This document shows positions 25,092 to 34,328 of a DNA stretch of 64,000 nt, in pieces. Made by a program: the position numbers and the translations under genes. The number at the start of each line of letters is the position of its first letter. The stretch's first letter is position 1. This stretch comes from Tenacibaculum sp. MAR_2009_124. Lineage in GTDB: Bacteria > Bacteroidota > Bacteroidia > Flavobacteriales > Flavobacteriaceae. The notes beneath the pieces were generated by a model, which was not told where the DNA came from, searched no databases, and saw nothing but the letters and a program-made list of their open reading frames with translations. The DNA lies in the NCBI RefSeq assembly GCF_900105455.1, contig NZ_FNSF01000005.1:310001-374000 (forward strand). The letters run 5' to 3'.

Positions 25092-25284
25092 TTATTAAAC
25101 TTCATCTTAATCTCTAAAAGGACTTTTCTTGCTATTTACAATGTTTTGGAAAGCCTTTGTTTATATTTTACTTTACTATAATGAAGTTAAGATTATTAGT
25201 ATTCTATTCATTGATTATCATTAATTCCTTCAGGTATCTGAATTTCACTCTTGAAATGTTTTTCTATAACTAAAAATGTCAATG

Positions 25285-25719
25285 CTATAAAATTCTCAAC
25301 CACCACTTGATAGTTTGGAGTTTATCTTTTTCTATTTCGTTTAAATTGCTCTTTTCAAATTCAATCAAACCATTCCTAACAATTTCTATTCCATAGTTTT
25401 CTCTTATCCAAAAAGGAAATTCTTCAATACTTTTATTCCAGTTCTGCAAAGTTGATTTTAAAACAGTTACCACATCTAATTCCGTCTTAGGACAGTATTC
25501 ATTTAATATAATACCAGCATATTTTTGATCTATATGTTCAGTTAGAGGCCTTTGGTTATTCCCAATCACATATAAAACGCTGGAAACAACTATATCATTT
25601 GAAACATTATTTAATCTTTGAATGAATTGACGAATTCGTAAATCACCAATTTGATCAATTAAATCGATGGATTTGTAAAACTCGTCTTGAAACTCTTCTA
25701 ATGTTTTTGGAATATTCAT
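25285..25719 (-). CDS. Hypothetical protein, 144 residues
   Basis: A soluble acidic protein, mostly helical (TLEEFQDEFYKSIDLIDQIG, then LDVVTVLKSTLQNWNKSIEEFPFWIRENYG). There is no signal, membrane segment or known motif. The size and Trp/Phe-rich C-terminus recall immunity-type proteins of contact-dependent systems, but no toxin is adjacent. A complete frame and normal codon use support it. Confidence 0.5.
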   Translation of the reverse strand: MNIPKTLEEFQDEFYKSIDLIDQIGDLRIRQFIQRLNNVSNDIVVSSVLYVIGNNQRPLTEHIDQKYAGIILNEYCPKTELDVVTVLKSTLQNWNKSIEEFPFWIRENYGIEIVRNGLIEFEKSNLNEIEKDKLQTIKWWLRIL

Positions 25720-25814
25720 TTTTCTTTAAATACTGCGAAATCTACACTCTCTTTCAATTATTTAATTAACTACTCCACGTTTTTTCCCATTGAAAAAATA
25801 TTCTTTACAAAAAA

Positions 25815-26396
25815 TTATTTTTTAACCCTTTTGCCATTTTTGTACTCTGTTATTTTCTCTTTTCCTTTTTTACACACACAATATTCTTTCCCATTCTTCT
25901 TTCCATCAACATAGATAGCTCTATAAATGAGTTTTTCTCCTTTTTCATCATATTCTAACTCTATTCCGTGCTTCTTTTTTCCTTTGTATTGGCAACTATA
26001 TGTTAACTTTCCCTTATTAAAAATCTGAACAAAAATTTTCTTTCCATCTTCATCATAAGTCATAGTTCTGAAAAGAGACTTATCCAGTCTATAATCATTT
26101 TCTTTTGAAACTACATTTGGTTTCCTCGAATTATAAATTGTTTCATTTGAAACTCTTACCTGTTTTCCATTAAAATACTGTTTACTCCACAAGATAACAC
26201 CGTTGTCATAAGCTTCCTCATAAACCAAATGATTATTCTTTCTTTTCCTGTGTGCCACTCCAGAGAATAGCGCATCATTTATGTTTTTATACACCAATTC
26301 ATTATAAACATATAATTCTTTATAATCAACTACCTCCTGAGAGAATAAATGTTGACTAAAAAAAGCTATAGCAAGTATTAATAGCATTTTTTTCAT
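25815..26396 (-). CDS. Exported MORN-repeat-like (YwqK-type) protein
   Basis: A 193-residue protein with a signal peptide ending near LFSQ (20). Repeating short hairpins of the form YDEDGKKIFVQIFNKGKL, YKGKKKHGIELEYDEKGEKL and YVDGKKNGKEY match the MORN-like repeats of the YwqK family, often labelled antitoxin in databases without strong proof. It lies 61 bases after the DUF2314 gene in the same direction. Confidence 0.65.
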   Translation of the reverse strand: MKKMLLILAIAFFSQHLFSQEVVDYKELYVYNELVYKNINDALFSGVAHRKRKNNHLVYEEAYDNGVILWSKQYFNGKQVRVSNETIYNSRKPNVVSKENDYRLDKSLFRTMTYDEDGKKIFVQIFNKGKLTYSCQYKGKKKHGIELEYDEKGEKLIYRAIYVDGKKNGKEYCVCKKGKEKITEYKNGKRVKK

Positions 26397-26457
26397 TTTC
26401 TGATTTTTAACGCAATATCATATTCAAAATTCTTGGCAGGGAATGGTTCTCTCAGTT

Positions 26458-27252
26458 CTACTCAAAAACTTCAATCAAATGCTCCCAACCCATAGCTTCT
26501 GCATATTCCAAGGCTGTTTTTCCACTGCCAGACTTTATATCTTTATCAGCACCTTGCTCTAATAAAATTTTGATACCTATTTTATTTCCCGCAATTGCTT
26601 CTTTGTGCAACAGAGACAGTCCATCATCATCGATTATCGTTAATTCTTCAGGGTTATCTTTTAAAAACTCAGACATTTTTTCAGTCATGTTCTTACTCAT
26701 TGGATGTTCTGCAAGGTTTTCAGGTTTCTCTTTTTGTTCGTATACTAATAAAACCTCGTTATAATCACCGAAATCCAGTCCCCAAGTAGTATCATGATGT
26801 TCTCTTTCCTGATCGTTCATTCCTGAGCGCATAACTTGAATTGTAAATCCGCCATAGGTTTTACCTTTAATTGAAATCATCCAATCGCCAATCTCATCGA
26901 TTTTACGCGTAACAATATCTCCTTTATCAACATTGGTTAATCTATTAGGTTGATTGACCAATTCTCCTGTAATCACTTCTCCATTAAAGCTTATATTATT
27001 AACCCACATATGTTCCACAAGAGTTTCCTTCTCTCTAGAAAATTTCTGTTGAAATGGAACTTTAACCATCGCAAAGTCATGCGCAGGAACAATTCTTCTC
27101 TGCTCCCAATATAACTCTCTCCAAAAATATTTAAAGTTCGTTTGAGCATCGAGTGACGCTTGTTTCATTAACTCATCTTGTTGAGCATAAAAAACATTCT
27201 TATTTCTTCCTTGAATTTTCTTTTTACCAAATAAAGTTGAAAATAGCCCCAT
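26458..27252 (-). CDS. DUF2314 protein with C-terminal ankyrin repeats
   Basis: A 264-residue cytosolic protein. The N-terminal region, about 40-155, has the DUF2314 pattern (FAMVKVPF, EHMWVNNISFNGEVITGELVNQPN, KGDIVTRKIDEIGDWM, YGGFTIQVM). The C-terminal ~60 residues hold two ankyrin repeats, DDDGLSLLHKEAIAGNKIGIKILLEQGADKD and GSGKTALEYAEAMGWEHLIEVF. DUF2314 domains are common in immunity-like proteins; the ankyrins suggest protein binding. Function is unknown. Confidence 0.8.
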   Translation of the reverse strand: MGLFSTLFGKKKIQGRNKNVFYAQQDELMKQASLDAQTNFKYFWRELYWEQRRIVPAHDFAMVKVPFQQKFSREKETLVEHMWVNNISFNGEVITGELVNQPNRLTNVDKGDIVTRKIDEIGDWMISIKGKTYGGFTIQVMRSGMNDQEREHHDTTWGLDFGDYNEVLLVYEQKEKPENLAEHPMSKNMTEKMSEFLKDNPEELTIIDDDGLSLLHKEAIAGNKIGIKILLEQGADKDIKSGSGKTALEYAEAMGWEHLIEVFE

Positions 27253-27319
27253 TTTTCTAAGTTTAAATTAAAGCAGTTTTTGCTTTGTGTTAGTTGATTA
27301 ATTTTTACCAAAATTGCAC

Positions 27320-27358
27320 AAAAAAGCCCAATAATAAATGTTATTGAGCGTTTTTTAA
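27320..27358 (-). terminator. Probable terminator after the TPR gene
   Basis: CAATAA TAAATG TTATTG, extended by an imperfect GC-containing arm, is bordered by As on one side and Ts on the other. It lies about 50 bases past the stop at 27404 on the minus strand. Confidence 0.5.
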
Positions 27359-27403
27359 TATGATTCTTGTCTCAAAGTTTCCCTTTATACATTTTCAAAA
27401 ACC

Positions 27404-28180
27404 TTATTTCTCACCTTTTTTACTACCACAATAACTATAGATTAAATCTTCAACTGAATTATCTCCAAGCTTTTTTGCTTTTTTTAAGTCTCGGCAAGCA
27501 TGTCGAGTTTCACTTCTGCTCGGTTGTAAATTCCCTCTTCCAGTCAAAAGATTAATCTTAGCGGTTCCACGATTCGCAATTGCTTGAACATAATTCGGTT
27601 TAAGTTTAGTCGCTTCATTATAATCTTTAATGGATTGCTCATAATTTCCTTGCATATCATTTGAAACACCGCGAATAAAATATAATTCTGGGTCTCTTGG
27701 ATTTATTTTTAAATACTGATCACAATTTTTTATTACCTCATCAAACTTCCTTTCAGAATAATGAATCCGAGCCAACCAATATAAAGCGGACTCCATCATT
27801 CCTTCATTACTTTTTGTGTCAACAACATAGGTGTAATCCTCTTTCGCTTCTTTATAATTTCCTGAATACATTCTTGATAAACCTCTATCAATAAAAGAAG
27901 CCATATCAGTACTATCTAATTTGATTGCATTAGTAAAATCAGCTATAGCCAAATCATATTTGCCTAAACGATTATAGGACAGCCCTCGATTAATATAACA
28001 CGTTTTTTGAATTGATGTTTCTTCAATAATTGTCATCAATTTTGTATAATTCTCGATGGCTTCTTCATAATTTCCAGATTTGTAGTTGGAAATTCCTTTA
28101 TTGTACAGCACAATTGAATCATTTTGTCCATTGATATAAATTGATACTAAAAGAAAAATTATTGTTAATTTTAATTTCAT
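27404..28180 (-). CDS. Exported TPR-repeat protein
   Basis: A 258-residue protein with a signal peptide (to about residue 18, YINGQ) and about six tetratricopeptide repeats (for example YKSGNYEEAIENYTKLM, YNRLGKYDLAIADFTNAIKLDS, NDMQGNYEQSIKDYNEATKLKPN). It ends in SYCGSKK. It is a periplasmic protein-binding scaffold; the partner is unknown. Confidence 0.8.
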   Translation of the reverse strand: MKLKLTIIFLLVSIYINGQNDSIVLYNKGISNYKSGNYEEAIENYTKLMTIIEETSIQKTCYINRGLSYNRLGKYDLAIADFTNAIKLDSTDMASFIDRGLSRMYSGNYKEAKEDYTYVVDTKSNEGMMESALYWLARIHYSERKFDEVIKNCDQYLKINPRDPELYFIRGVSNDMQGNYEQSIKDYNEATKLKPNYVQAIANRGTAKINLLTGRGNLQPSRSETRHACRDLKKAKKLGDNSVEDLIYSYCGSKKGEK

Positions 28181-28226
28181 AGACTTAATTTATTAAGAAG
28201 ATTTTATTTTGTAATATAAACTAAGA

Positions 28227-28901
28227 TTACACCACAGATTTACGATTAGTAGATAACTTATAGTAACCTTGCTTCATTAGCTTTTCTGCAATTTCAATTC
28301 TTCCTTTGGCTCCATTTTCCATAATAAAATCTAGCTCTTTTTTGGTCAAAATCGACACATTAACTAGAGAGACCTCTTCAATACTCAATTGTATTTTACT
28401 GGAAACCTCATTTGTTTTTAGTCCCAATAAAACACCTACTTCTCCAGCCTCGTTTAAAAATTGACTCGGTAAATCAATTCCATTCACTACCGATGAGATG
28501 TAGGTATAATCATTTAAGGTATATGATATATTTGGATTCGATGCCGCCATTCTACTAACCTGACTTAAAACTTTAAACTCCCAAGAGTCTATAATCTCCT
28601 GAATATTTTTATACTTACTATCCGTTATTGTATACAATTCAATACCGACACCATTGTAATTCTGGTTTTCAGGATTGGTATCATAATCATCATAAGGGTC
28701 AGTCAAACCATCAGAAGCGATAATGGTTCCGTTTTCAAGTTGAACTCCTATATGTGCTTGTCTTAATGATGGCCATCGTGGTCCTCCCATAAAAGAAGGA
28801 TTTATCATGTTTCCAACAACATCGGAAAATAATTCACCTGTAGTTTTCCAATAGTGTTCTCTTTTTTCACATGAAAGTTTAAAATGCTCTTCGTAGTTCA
28901 T
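28227..28901 (-). CDS. Hypothetical protein, possibly suppressor-of-fused-like
   Basis: A 224-residue soluble protein. The run GVQLENGTIIASDGLTDPYDD, then GVGIELYTIT and a following WEFKVLSQVSRM, recalls bacterial SUFU-domain proteins (GxGxEL, then W...LL..V). The match is short and I am not sure. Such proteins are often immunity-like. It is near the TPR and DUF2314 genes but with a 47-base gap. Confidence 0.45.
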   Translation of the reverse strand: MNYEEHFKLSCEKREHYWKTTGELFSDVVGNMINPSFMGGPRWPSLRQAHIGVQLENGTIIASDGLTDPYDDYDTNPENQNYNGVGIELYTITDSKYKNIQEIIDSWEFKVLSQVSRMAASNPNISYTLNDYTYISSVVNGIDLPSQFLNEAGEVGVLLGLKTNEVSSKIQLSIEEVSLVNVSILTKKELDFIMENGAKGRIEIAEKLMKQGYYKLSTNRKSVV

Positions 28902-28994
28902 AGTGTTTGTTTTATCAATTTTCGATTTCGAATGTTGCTGATTTATGCTGTAAAATTACTGTTTTTCGAATAATACAAAACAACTCATACTACA

Positions 28995-29068
28995 AATAAT
29001 AGCGGACCATAAGACACTTTAAATTGCGAAACATTCATTTTACAACTTACCACTTATAAACCGCTATT
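28995..29068 (-). repeat. Inverted repeat resembling a degenerate attC-like site
   Basis: AATAATAGCGGACCATAAG and CTTATAAACCGCTATTAAT pair over most of their length around a ~40-base interior. The arm ACAAC (28980-28984) then ATAATAGCGG resembles the arm of site A2 (ACAAC, then AATAGTAGCGG). The opposite GTTGT core is absent. It sits just downstream of the nitroreductase stop on the minus strand. Confidence 0.35.
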
Positions 29069-29096
29069 AATTAAAATATAATATTACGAAGAGAAT

Positions 29097-29729
29097 TTAT
29101 TCTACAACAGTAATTAAATCTTCTTTACTTTTCCTCACCTTTTTAAGATTCACCAGCCAATCATTTTTTACGTCTCTATAACCCAAAGGAAGCAAAACGC
29201 AGCTTCTTAATCTCTCTTTTTTGAGATCTAAAATTTCATCCAACGCATTTGCATCGAAGCCTTCCATTGGTGTTGCATCTACCTCCTCGAAGGCAGCGGC
29301 AGCAATGGCCTGTGAAAAAGCGATATAAGCTTGTTTCGCAGCATGATTAAAGTTTACTTCTGGATCTCTTTGAGGATAATTACTCAATAACATTTGTCTG
29401 TAGTTTTCCCAACCTTCATTTTTGAATCCTCGAACTTCATTTACAAGATCGAACATTTTGTTAATCCTAGCTTCTGTATAATTATCCCAAGCTGCAAAAA
29501 CCAATAAATGAGAACAATCAGAAACAACAGCCTGATTCCATGCTATTGCCTTAATTTTATCTTTTACCTCTTGATTTGTGACTACATACACTTCAAAAGG
29601 TTGTAATCCACTAGACGTTGGAGCTAATGATATTGCTTCAATAATAGTATCAATCTTTTCTTGAGAGATTTTTTGGCGATTCATTGCTTTCGTTGCATAA
29701 CGCCAATTCAATTTATTTATTAATTCCAT
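29097..29729 (-). CDS. NAD(P)H-dependent nitroreductase-family oxidoreductase (NfsB-like)
   Basis: A 210-residue FMN enzyme: NWRYATKAM (8-16) for phosphate and FMN contact, EAISLAPTSSGLQPFEVYVV (31-50), NHAAKQAYIAFSQAIAAAAFEEVDATPMEGFD, and LPLGYRD near the end. It is close to E. coli NfsB/YfkO types that reduce nitro compounds and quinones. It starts 2 bases after the HchA-like gene stop, so the two are co-transcribed. Confidence 0.88.
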   Translation of the reverse strand: MELINKLNWRYATKAMNRQKISQEKIDTIIEAISLAPTSSGLQPFEVYVVTNQEVKDKIKAIAWNQAVVSDCSHLLVFAAWDNYTEARINKMFDLVNEVRGFKNEGWENYRQMLLSNYPQRDPEVNFNHAAKQAYIAFSQAIAAAAFEEVDATPMEGFDANALDEILDLKKERLRSCVLLPLGYRDVKNDWLVNLKKVRKSKEDLITVVE

Positions 29730-29731
29730 GT

Positions 29732-30586
29732 TTATCTTAATTCTTTTAATAATGTTTTTGCTGCTAATTTTCCAAGCTCATTAGATGCTAATGGGCTCGA
29801 TCCAGTGATTAATCTCCTATCTAAACAAACAGTCTTATCCATTTTAGTGTTCATCAAATTAGCTCCAAGGCTCTTTATTTTTTCACTAAGTCCATTAACC
29901 ATTTTTCCTGGAAGGTATCCAAACATTGGAGTCTTATTGTCTACTGAATCAGGGAATACTGCCATATTATACCCTTTGTACAAAAATTCTTGATCGTTCA
30001 AAGTAGTTGATAAAAATGCTCCAGGACCATGACAAAGACTGATTGTAAACAGATCATTTTCATGAGCCCATCTAAGGATTCTACCTACATTTTGATCTTC
30101 AGGTAAACCAATCATTGCTCCATGCCCACCTGGAACAAACACCGCTGCATATGCATCTGATTCCTCAAAATAAGAATCAATAAAATCAGCTAAACTACGT
30201 GGCTTTTCAAAACCTGATTTAAGTTTATTATAGATTTCCTTAACGTGCTTATCTTTCTCAGGAAAAGCCCACATTTCCAAAACTACTGGTTTTCCCGTTG
30301 GAGTTGCAATTTCAAAATCAAATCCAGCATTTTGTAAATGCAACATTGGCACTAACGTTTCTACTGGATGGTTTCCCGTTGAAAAATATTTTCCATTCTT
30401 CATTTTTAAATTCTTGTTTTCTGTGAATATTACAAGAATCTTCGACTTTTTACCTTGATATTTTTGGTACGTGATATTTTCAAAATCCGTTTTATCAGAC
30501 ACTGCCATTTTTAAGGCCATTTTTGACGGACTGTATGATCCATCTGACTCTAATTTTGGAGCGAAACCCAGTATTTTTTTCAACAT
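29732..30586 (-). CDS. hchA: DJ-1/PfpI-family protein of the HchA (Hsp31) type
   Basis: I choose the ATG at 30586 (MLKKILGFAPKLESDG), 284 residues, because the -7 box lies upstream of it inside the longer frame. Features are EIATPTGKPVVLEMWAFP, PGGHGAMIGLPED, the nucleophile elbow LCHGPGAFL, and SSPLASNELG at the end. Length and insertions fit Hsp31, a glyoxalase III/deglycase and holding chaperone. With the nitroreductase it forms an electrophile-stress pair. Confidence 0.85.
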   Translation of the reverse strand: MLKKILGFAPKLESDGSYSPSKMALKMAVSDKTDFENITYQKYQGKKSKILVIFTENKNLKMKNGKYFSTGNHPVETLVPMLHLQNAGFDFEIATPTGKPVVLEMWAFPEKDKHVKEIYNKLKSGFEKPRSLADFIDSYFEESDAYAAVFVPGGHGAMIGLPEDQNVGRILRWAHENDLFTISLCHGPGAFLSTTLNDQEFLYKGYNMAVFPDSVDNKTPMFGYLPGKMVNGLSEKIKSLGANLMNTKMDKTVCLDRRLITGSSPLASNELGKLAAKTLLKELR

Positions 30587-30612
30587 GACTTTTATGTTTA
30601 GAATTATTACCT

Positions 30613-30620
30613 CAAAAGTA
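30613..30620 (-). promoter_or_regulatory. -7 element of the hchA-nitroreductase operon
   Basis: TACTTTTG on the minus strand, a full TAnnTTTG match, lies 26 bases before the chosen ATG at 30586. A T-rich -33 lies about 18-19 bases further upstream. Confidence 0.5.
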
Positions 30621-30664
30621 AAAGACACATTTCGGATAAAAATTACCCTATGTTAATAAATTGA

Positions 30665-31237
30665 TTATCTGGTTTTTTTGGCTCGAACTCTACTCAAACT
30701 TTGTTGAGTTATTCCTAAATAAGAGGCTATGTGGTAATTGGGGACGTACTGCTCAATATCTGGATATTGTTGAAGAAAGAAATCATATCGTTCCTGAGCT
30801 GTTAATTGAAGTTGATTGATGATGCGTTTATGTAAACTAACAACATGCCGTTCTAAATTCTTCCTTTGAAAAACTTCAAATTCAGGAAATAACGAATGTA
30901 TATTCTCTAAATCTATTGCATTAAACTCAATAAGTTCAGCATCTTTAATACATTCAACAGTAAGCGTGGCAAGCTCATCATTATAAATAGCTATAAAATC
31001 ACTGATCCACCAATCTCTAATAGCAAACTGAAGTGTATGTTCCTTTCCGTTTTTATCAAGACAAAAAGAACGTAAACAACCAGTAGTAACGAAATAGGTC
31101 TTATTCACAGCTTGACCTTGACGAATGAGTATGTCTCCTTTTTCAACAGATTTTACTTTTCCTATAGAATAAAGATGCTTTTCTGCTTCTTGAGAAAGCG
31201 AAATAGCCTTTTTTATTTTATCTATTAAATTCTGCAA
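30665..31237 (-). CDS. Crp/Fnr-family transcriptional regulator
   Basis: A 190-residue protein with a cNMP-binding-like barrel (ILIRQGQAVNKTYFVTTGCLRSF, GKEHTLQFAIRDWWISDF) and a C-terminal HTH (ASYLGITQQSLSRVRAKK). It is a paralogue in layout of the regulator at 24516. It lies directly upstream of the hchA-nitroreductase operon in the same direction and probably controls it. Confidence 0.88.
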   Translation of the reverse strand: MQNLIDKIKKAISLSQEAEKHLYSIGKVKSVEKGDILIRQGQAVNKTYFVTTGCLRSFCLDKNGKEHTLQFAIRDWWISDFIAIYNDELATLTVECIKDAELIEFNAIDLENIHSLFPEFEVFQRKNLERHVVSLHKRIINQLQLTAQERYDFFLQQYPDIEQYVPNYHIASYLGITQQSLSRVRAKKTR

Positions 31238-31313
31238 CAGCTTATTTATTATTGATTCCTAATTTTGAAGCTTTAGCTTTTAAAATTACTGTTTTTAAAC
31301 CAAATAGTAATAA

Positions 31314-31814
31314 CTAATGTTCTCTTAACAACATATTCATTGTTGAATTAGACACAGCAGTTAGCTCTTCCTTTTTCTTATCAGACTCATCATAGGAACA
31401 ATCGCCTCCTAAATGAACAACTGCAACTTTTTTACCTGAAATTGTATCCAATCCTACCCCATAAACTGGTGCATATCCTCCAGAGTTTTTCAATAACACA
31501 TAACACTTAGCTTTAAAAAGCTCTGTTGCTATTGCTTCTGTTCTTTTTTTTAGATCAGCTCTTAAGTCTTTATTTACTTCAAGTTCATCCATTCGAGCAA
31601 ATAGATCTATACAAGAAGAAATTGTATTTAATTCAGAACCTAATTTGTCAGTCAATACATCTTCTTTTAAATTTTTAATAGGAAGATCCATTATAAAAGA
31701 AACTTGGGAATCAACTTCTTTCACCTTTCTTAACTCATTCAGAAGTTTATTCTCCTGTCCAAATGTAATTGAGTTAAAGCTTGATATTAATAGTAAGTAT
31801 ATAATCTTTTTCAT
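31314..31814 (-). CDS. Hypothetical exported protein, 166 residues
   Basis: It has a signal peptide ending near TFGQ (20), a helical middle (KEVDSQVSFIMDLPIKNLKEDVLTDKLG) and a small beta part, YGVGLDTISGKKVAVVHLGGDC. I recognise no family. It stands alone between the regulator and the transporter. Confidence 0.5.
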   Translation of the reverse strand: MKKIIYLLLISSFNSITFGQENKLLNELRKVKEVDSQVSFIMDLPIKNLKEDVLTDKLGSELNTISSCIDLFARMDELEVNKDLRADLKKRTEAIATELFKAKCYVLLKNSGGYAPVYGVGLDTISGKKVAVVHLGGDCSYDESDKKKEELTAVSNSTMNMLLREH

Positions 31815-31903
31815 AATTGTTTTACGACCGTTGAGTTTTTTGTAGAAAATTTATCATCATTTCAGGACGAGACAAATCTATAGATAAAACTAAACATGAA
31901 TTT

Positions 31904-33115
31904 TTATTTTTTATTAGATCTTTTCGCCCAAATTACTAGCCCAATTAGTAATACTCCAATAACAGTCATCCATTTTATTCCAAACTTCACGCCTAGCAAT
32001 GGATATTCCTGTACTGGCTCATTAAACAATCCAAAAATCACATAAATCAATCTCGTAGGCAAAAATGACAGACTAATTAGAATTGCCAAATATTTTGGAT
32101 TTGAATATTTTGTTAAGACAGAATGGATTATTGGAGCGATATGAACTTCCGCTATTCCAAGAAAAATAATTGAAACCAAATAGGTAATTGTATGTTCTTC
32201 AGTCGGTGCTTCTGGAATTAAATATAATATACCAAGTGATGTTGCTCCAAAAACAAAACCTAGCAGTAATTTAAAGAACTGACTGCTGTAAAAATATGTC
32301 CATAAAACATACATTATTAAACTTATTGGTAAAACAAAAACGGAGTTAATTGATTCCCAAAAATATGATGGAATATCAGAAGTAGATAATTCACGTAATT
32401 GTAATTGCAAATCAAAAATTCGAATATTTGACATTTGGTAAAGTCCCCAAAACAAACCAACAATAATGCATGTCACTAAAATGCTAAAAACTCTCTTACC
32501 TAATGGAAATTCTTCACACTTCTGATCGTTTTCCAATATTACCTCTTTTGAAGATAAAATAGGAATTAACGAAATTAGCATTAATATCCCAGCAAAAGCA
32601 AAACCTATGTTATAGCCATATTTTTCTCCCAAATACCCCAATACCAATATTCCAAGAAACGCCCCTATATTTGTCGCTGAATAAAGTAATGTAAATCCTG
32701 AATCCAATAACCTAGTCCGTTTCAAATAAAGTTTCCCGAAATTTGAGGTAATATTGGGTGTAAAAAAACCACTCCCAACAATTACGAAAAACAATCCTGT
32801 ATAAAGTCCAGTTAATGAAGGAATGCACAAAACAAATGCTCCAATTGCTTGCATAACTCCTCCTATTAGAATCGCCTTTTTGTTACCAATCAGCAAGTCT
32901 CCAAATATAGCTCCTACAATCCCAGAAAAAACTAAAGAAGCCGTAAACCAACCGTAAATTGTAAGTGCTTCTCTGTTTTCCATTTTTAACGTTTCTCCAA
33001 TCATATAAAGAACCGCAATGGCACGAAGACCATAGTAAGCAGCCTTTTCAAGCAGACTAGAAATAGCATAATTATATATCTCTTTTGTATGTTTTTGATG
33101 TTGATTATTCTCCAT
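31904..33115 (-). CDS. MFS transporter of the POT (proton-dependent oligopeptide) type
   Basis: A 403-residue inner-membrane protein with about 12 helices. The N-terminal LLEKAAYYGLRAIAVLYM resembles the POT signature ERxxYYGxR (Glu retained, Arg as in YYGLR). GSGFFTPNITSNFGKLY is like the second POT motif. POT carriers import di- and tripeptides with protons. It is shorter than usual (450-500), with loops reduced. The substrate is unproven. Confidence 0.7.
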   Translation of the reverse strand: MENNQHQKHTKEIYNYAISSLLEKAAYYGLRAIAVLYMIGETLKMENREALTIYGWFTASLVFSGIVGAIFGDLLIGNKKAILIGGVMQAIGAFVLCIPSLTGLYTGLFFVIVGSGFFTPNITSNFGKLYLKRTRLLDSGFTLLYSATNIGAFLGILVLGYLGEKYGYNIGFAFAGILMLISLIPILSSKEVILENDQKCEEFPLGKRVFSILVTCIIVGLFWGLYQMSNIRIFDLQLQLRELSTSDIPSYFWESINSVFVLPISLIMYVLWTYFYSSQFFKLLLGFVFGATSLGILYLIPEAPTEEHTITYLVSIIFLGIAEVHIAPIIHSVLTKYSNPKYLAILISLSFLPTRLIYVIFGLFNEPVQEYPLLGVKFGIKWMTVIGVLLIGLVIWAKRSNKK

Positions 33116-33169
33116 GCAATTTTTAATTTATATATTATTAGTAGCTCTTTTTAAGTAGTCCTGTAATCG

Positions 33170-33739
33170 TTAATTTCTCTGAATAGCAAAAATCAAAGTC
33201 GAATCAGGCAGTAACTTTATCGATTCTTCATGATTCTTGTCTAACTTAATTTCTTTTGTTATTCTTAAAATAAGATACTCTGCACTTTTCTCTGATTTGT
33301 AGGAATATTCAAGTCCGTTTATAATCAAATCACAAGCGCCATCAATTAATGACAATTCATATAAACCTCCTCTAAACCTAATACTCAATGAATTTGCTGA
33401 ACCATAAGTCTGATATTCTATTCCCGATTTTCCACTAGTCGTTTTTCCAAAATACTTTTTATAACTGACATCATACACCTCGTGTTCATCTTTTTCAATT
33501 TCCAGTTTAGCATAACTGCCTTGAAAATCCAATAAAGTTTTTTTGTTTTCAGAATCTTTGATGATTAAAATTCCATTGACCGTTCCTTTAAAACTACCAG
33601 ACTCTACATTCTGAAAAACGGAGTTAAACTCACTTCCATCAATAGCATATTCAGAATATTGCCCAAAACTTTTAATAGAAACAAGTATTAAAAGCAACGT
33701 AAAATTTAATTTCCTTATTTGATTAATCATCATGTTCAT
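33170..33739 (-). CDS. Hypothetical exported protein, 189 residues
   Basis: A signal peptide (to about residue 27, SFGQ) is followed by a beta-rich domain with two YSEYAIDGSEF/YKKYFGKTT-like strands. No family is recognised. Its ATG overlaps the upstream stop by 4 bases (ATGA), so it is coupled to the 181-residue protein. Confidence 0.5.
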   Translation of the reverse strand: MNMMINQIRKLNFTLLLILVSIKSFGQYSEYAIDGSEFNSVFQNVESGSFKGTVNGILIIKDSENKKTLLDFQGSYAKLEIEKDEHEVYDVSYKKYFGKTTSGKSGIEYQTYGSANSLSIRFRGGLYELSLIDGACDLIINGLEYSYKSEKSAEYLILRITKEIKLDKNHEESIKLLPDSTLIFAIQRN

Positions 33740-34281
33740 AGCTTAGTTTTATTTATTTCAACAACTCGACCCTCCAGCCATTTTAGAGCAATTTTTTTTG
33801 TTCTACTTCTATAGAATTCAGTCCATTTTGATTTAAAATTCTCTTCTTCAATTCCATTTGTAAGATATTCCATGTCTACACCAACCTTAATTCCTTTTCG
33901 ATGAAATTCTATACCATAATTTTTTGTCGAATCAACTAAAATTTGGTAATTAACTTCAAGTTTTTCCTTGAATTTTTCTGTAGAACCTATGAAATCAGCT
34001 ATTATTTCAAACCTTTCCTCTTTTGTTAATCTTGGAATAAAAATATGAGTATCGTACCCTTTTTCATTTGCAATAATAGCTTCCTTTATATCTCTCTCTT
34101 CCTCCTTTGTCAGACCCGAATTATACTCTGCCTTACATTCCGAAATCAACGAATAATCAAAAATGTGAACCCCAATTACCTTAAGATCTCTTTTTCTTAA
34201 ATAGAAACTTTGATTCAAAGAAGCAAAAGAATAAGTAAAGGCTGTAATTAAAAATTCTATATCTGTTTTTGTCTCTTTCAT
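33736..34281 (-). CDS. Hypothetical soluble protein, 181 residues
   Basis: Charged, mostly helical, with TKEEERDIKEAIIANEKGYDTHIFIPRLTKEERFEI and a final FKSKWTEFYRSRTKKIALKWLEGRV. There is no signal peptide. No family is recognised. Translationally coupled to the exported protein at 33170. Confidence 0.5.
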   Translation of the reverse strand: MKETKTDIEFLITAFTYSFASLNQSFYLRKRDLKVIGVHIFDYSLISECKAEYNSGLTKEEERDIKEAIIANEKGYDTHIFIPRLTKEERFEIIADFIGSTEKFKEKLEVNYQILVDSTKNYGIEFHRKGIKVGVDMEYLTNGIEEENFKSKWTEFYRSRTKKIALKWLEGRVVEINKTKL

Positions 34282-34328
34282 TTTTTAGTTAATATGTTAT
34301 TGATAACACTTTTTAAGTAGTTGTTTTT

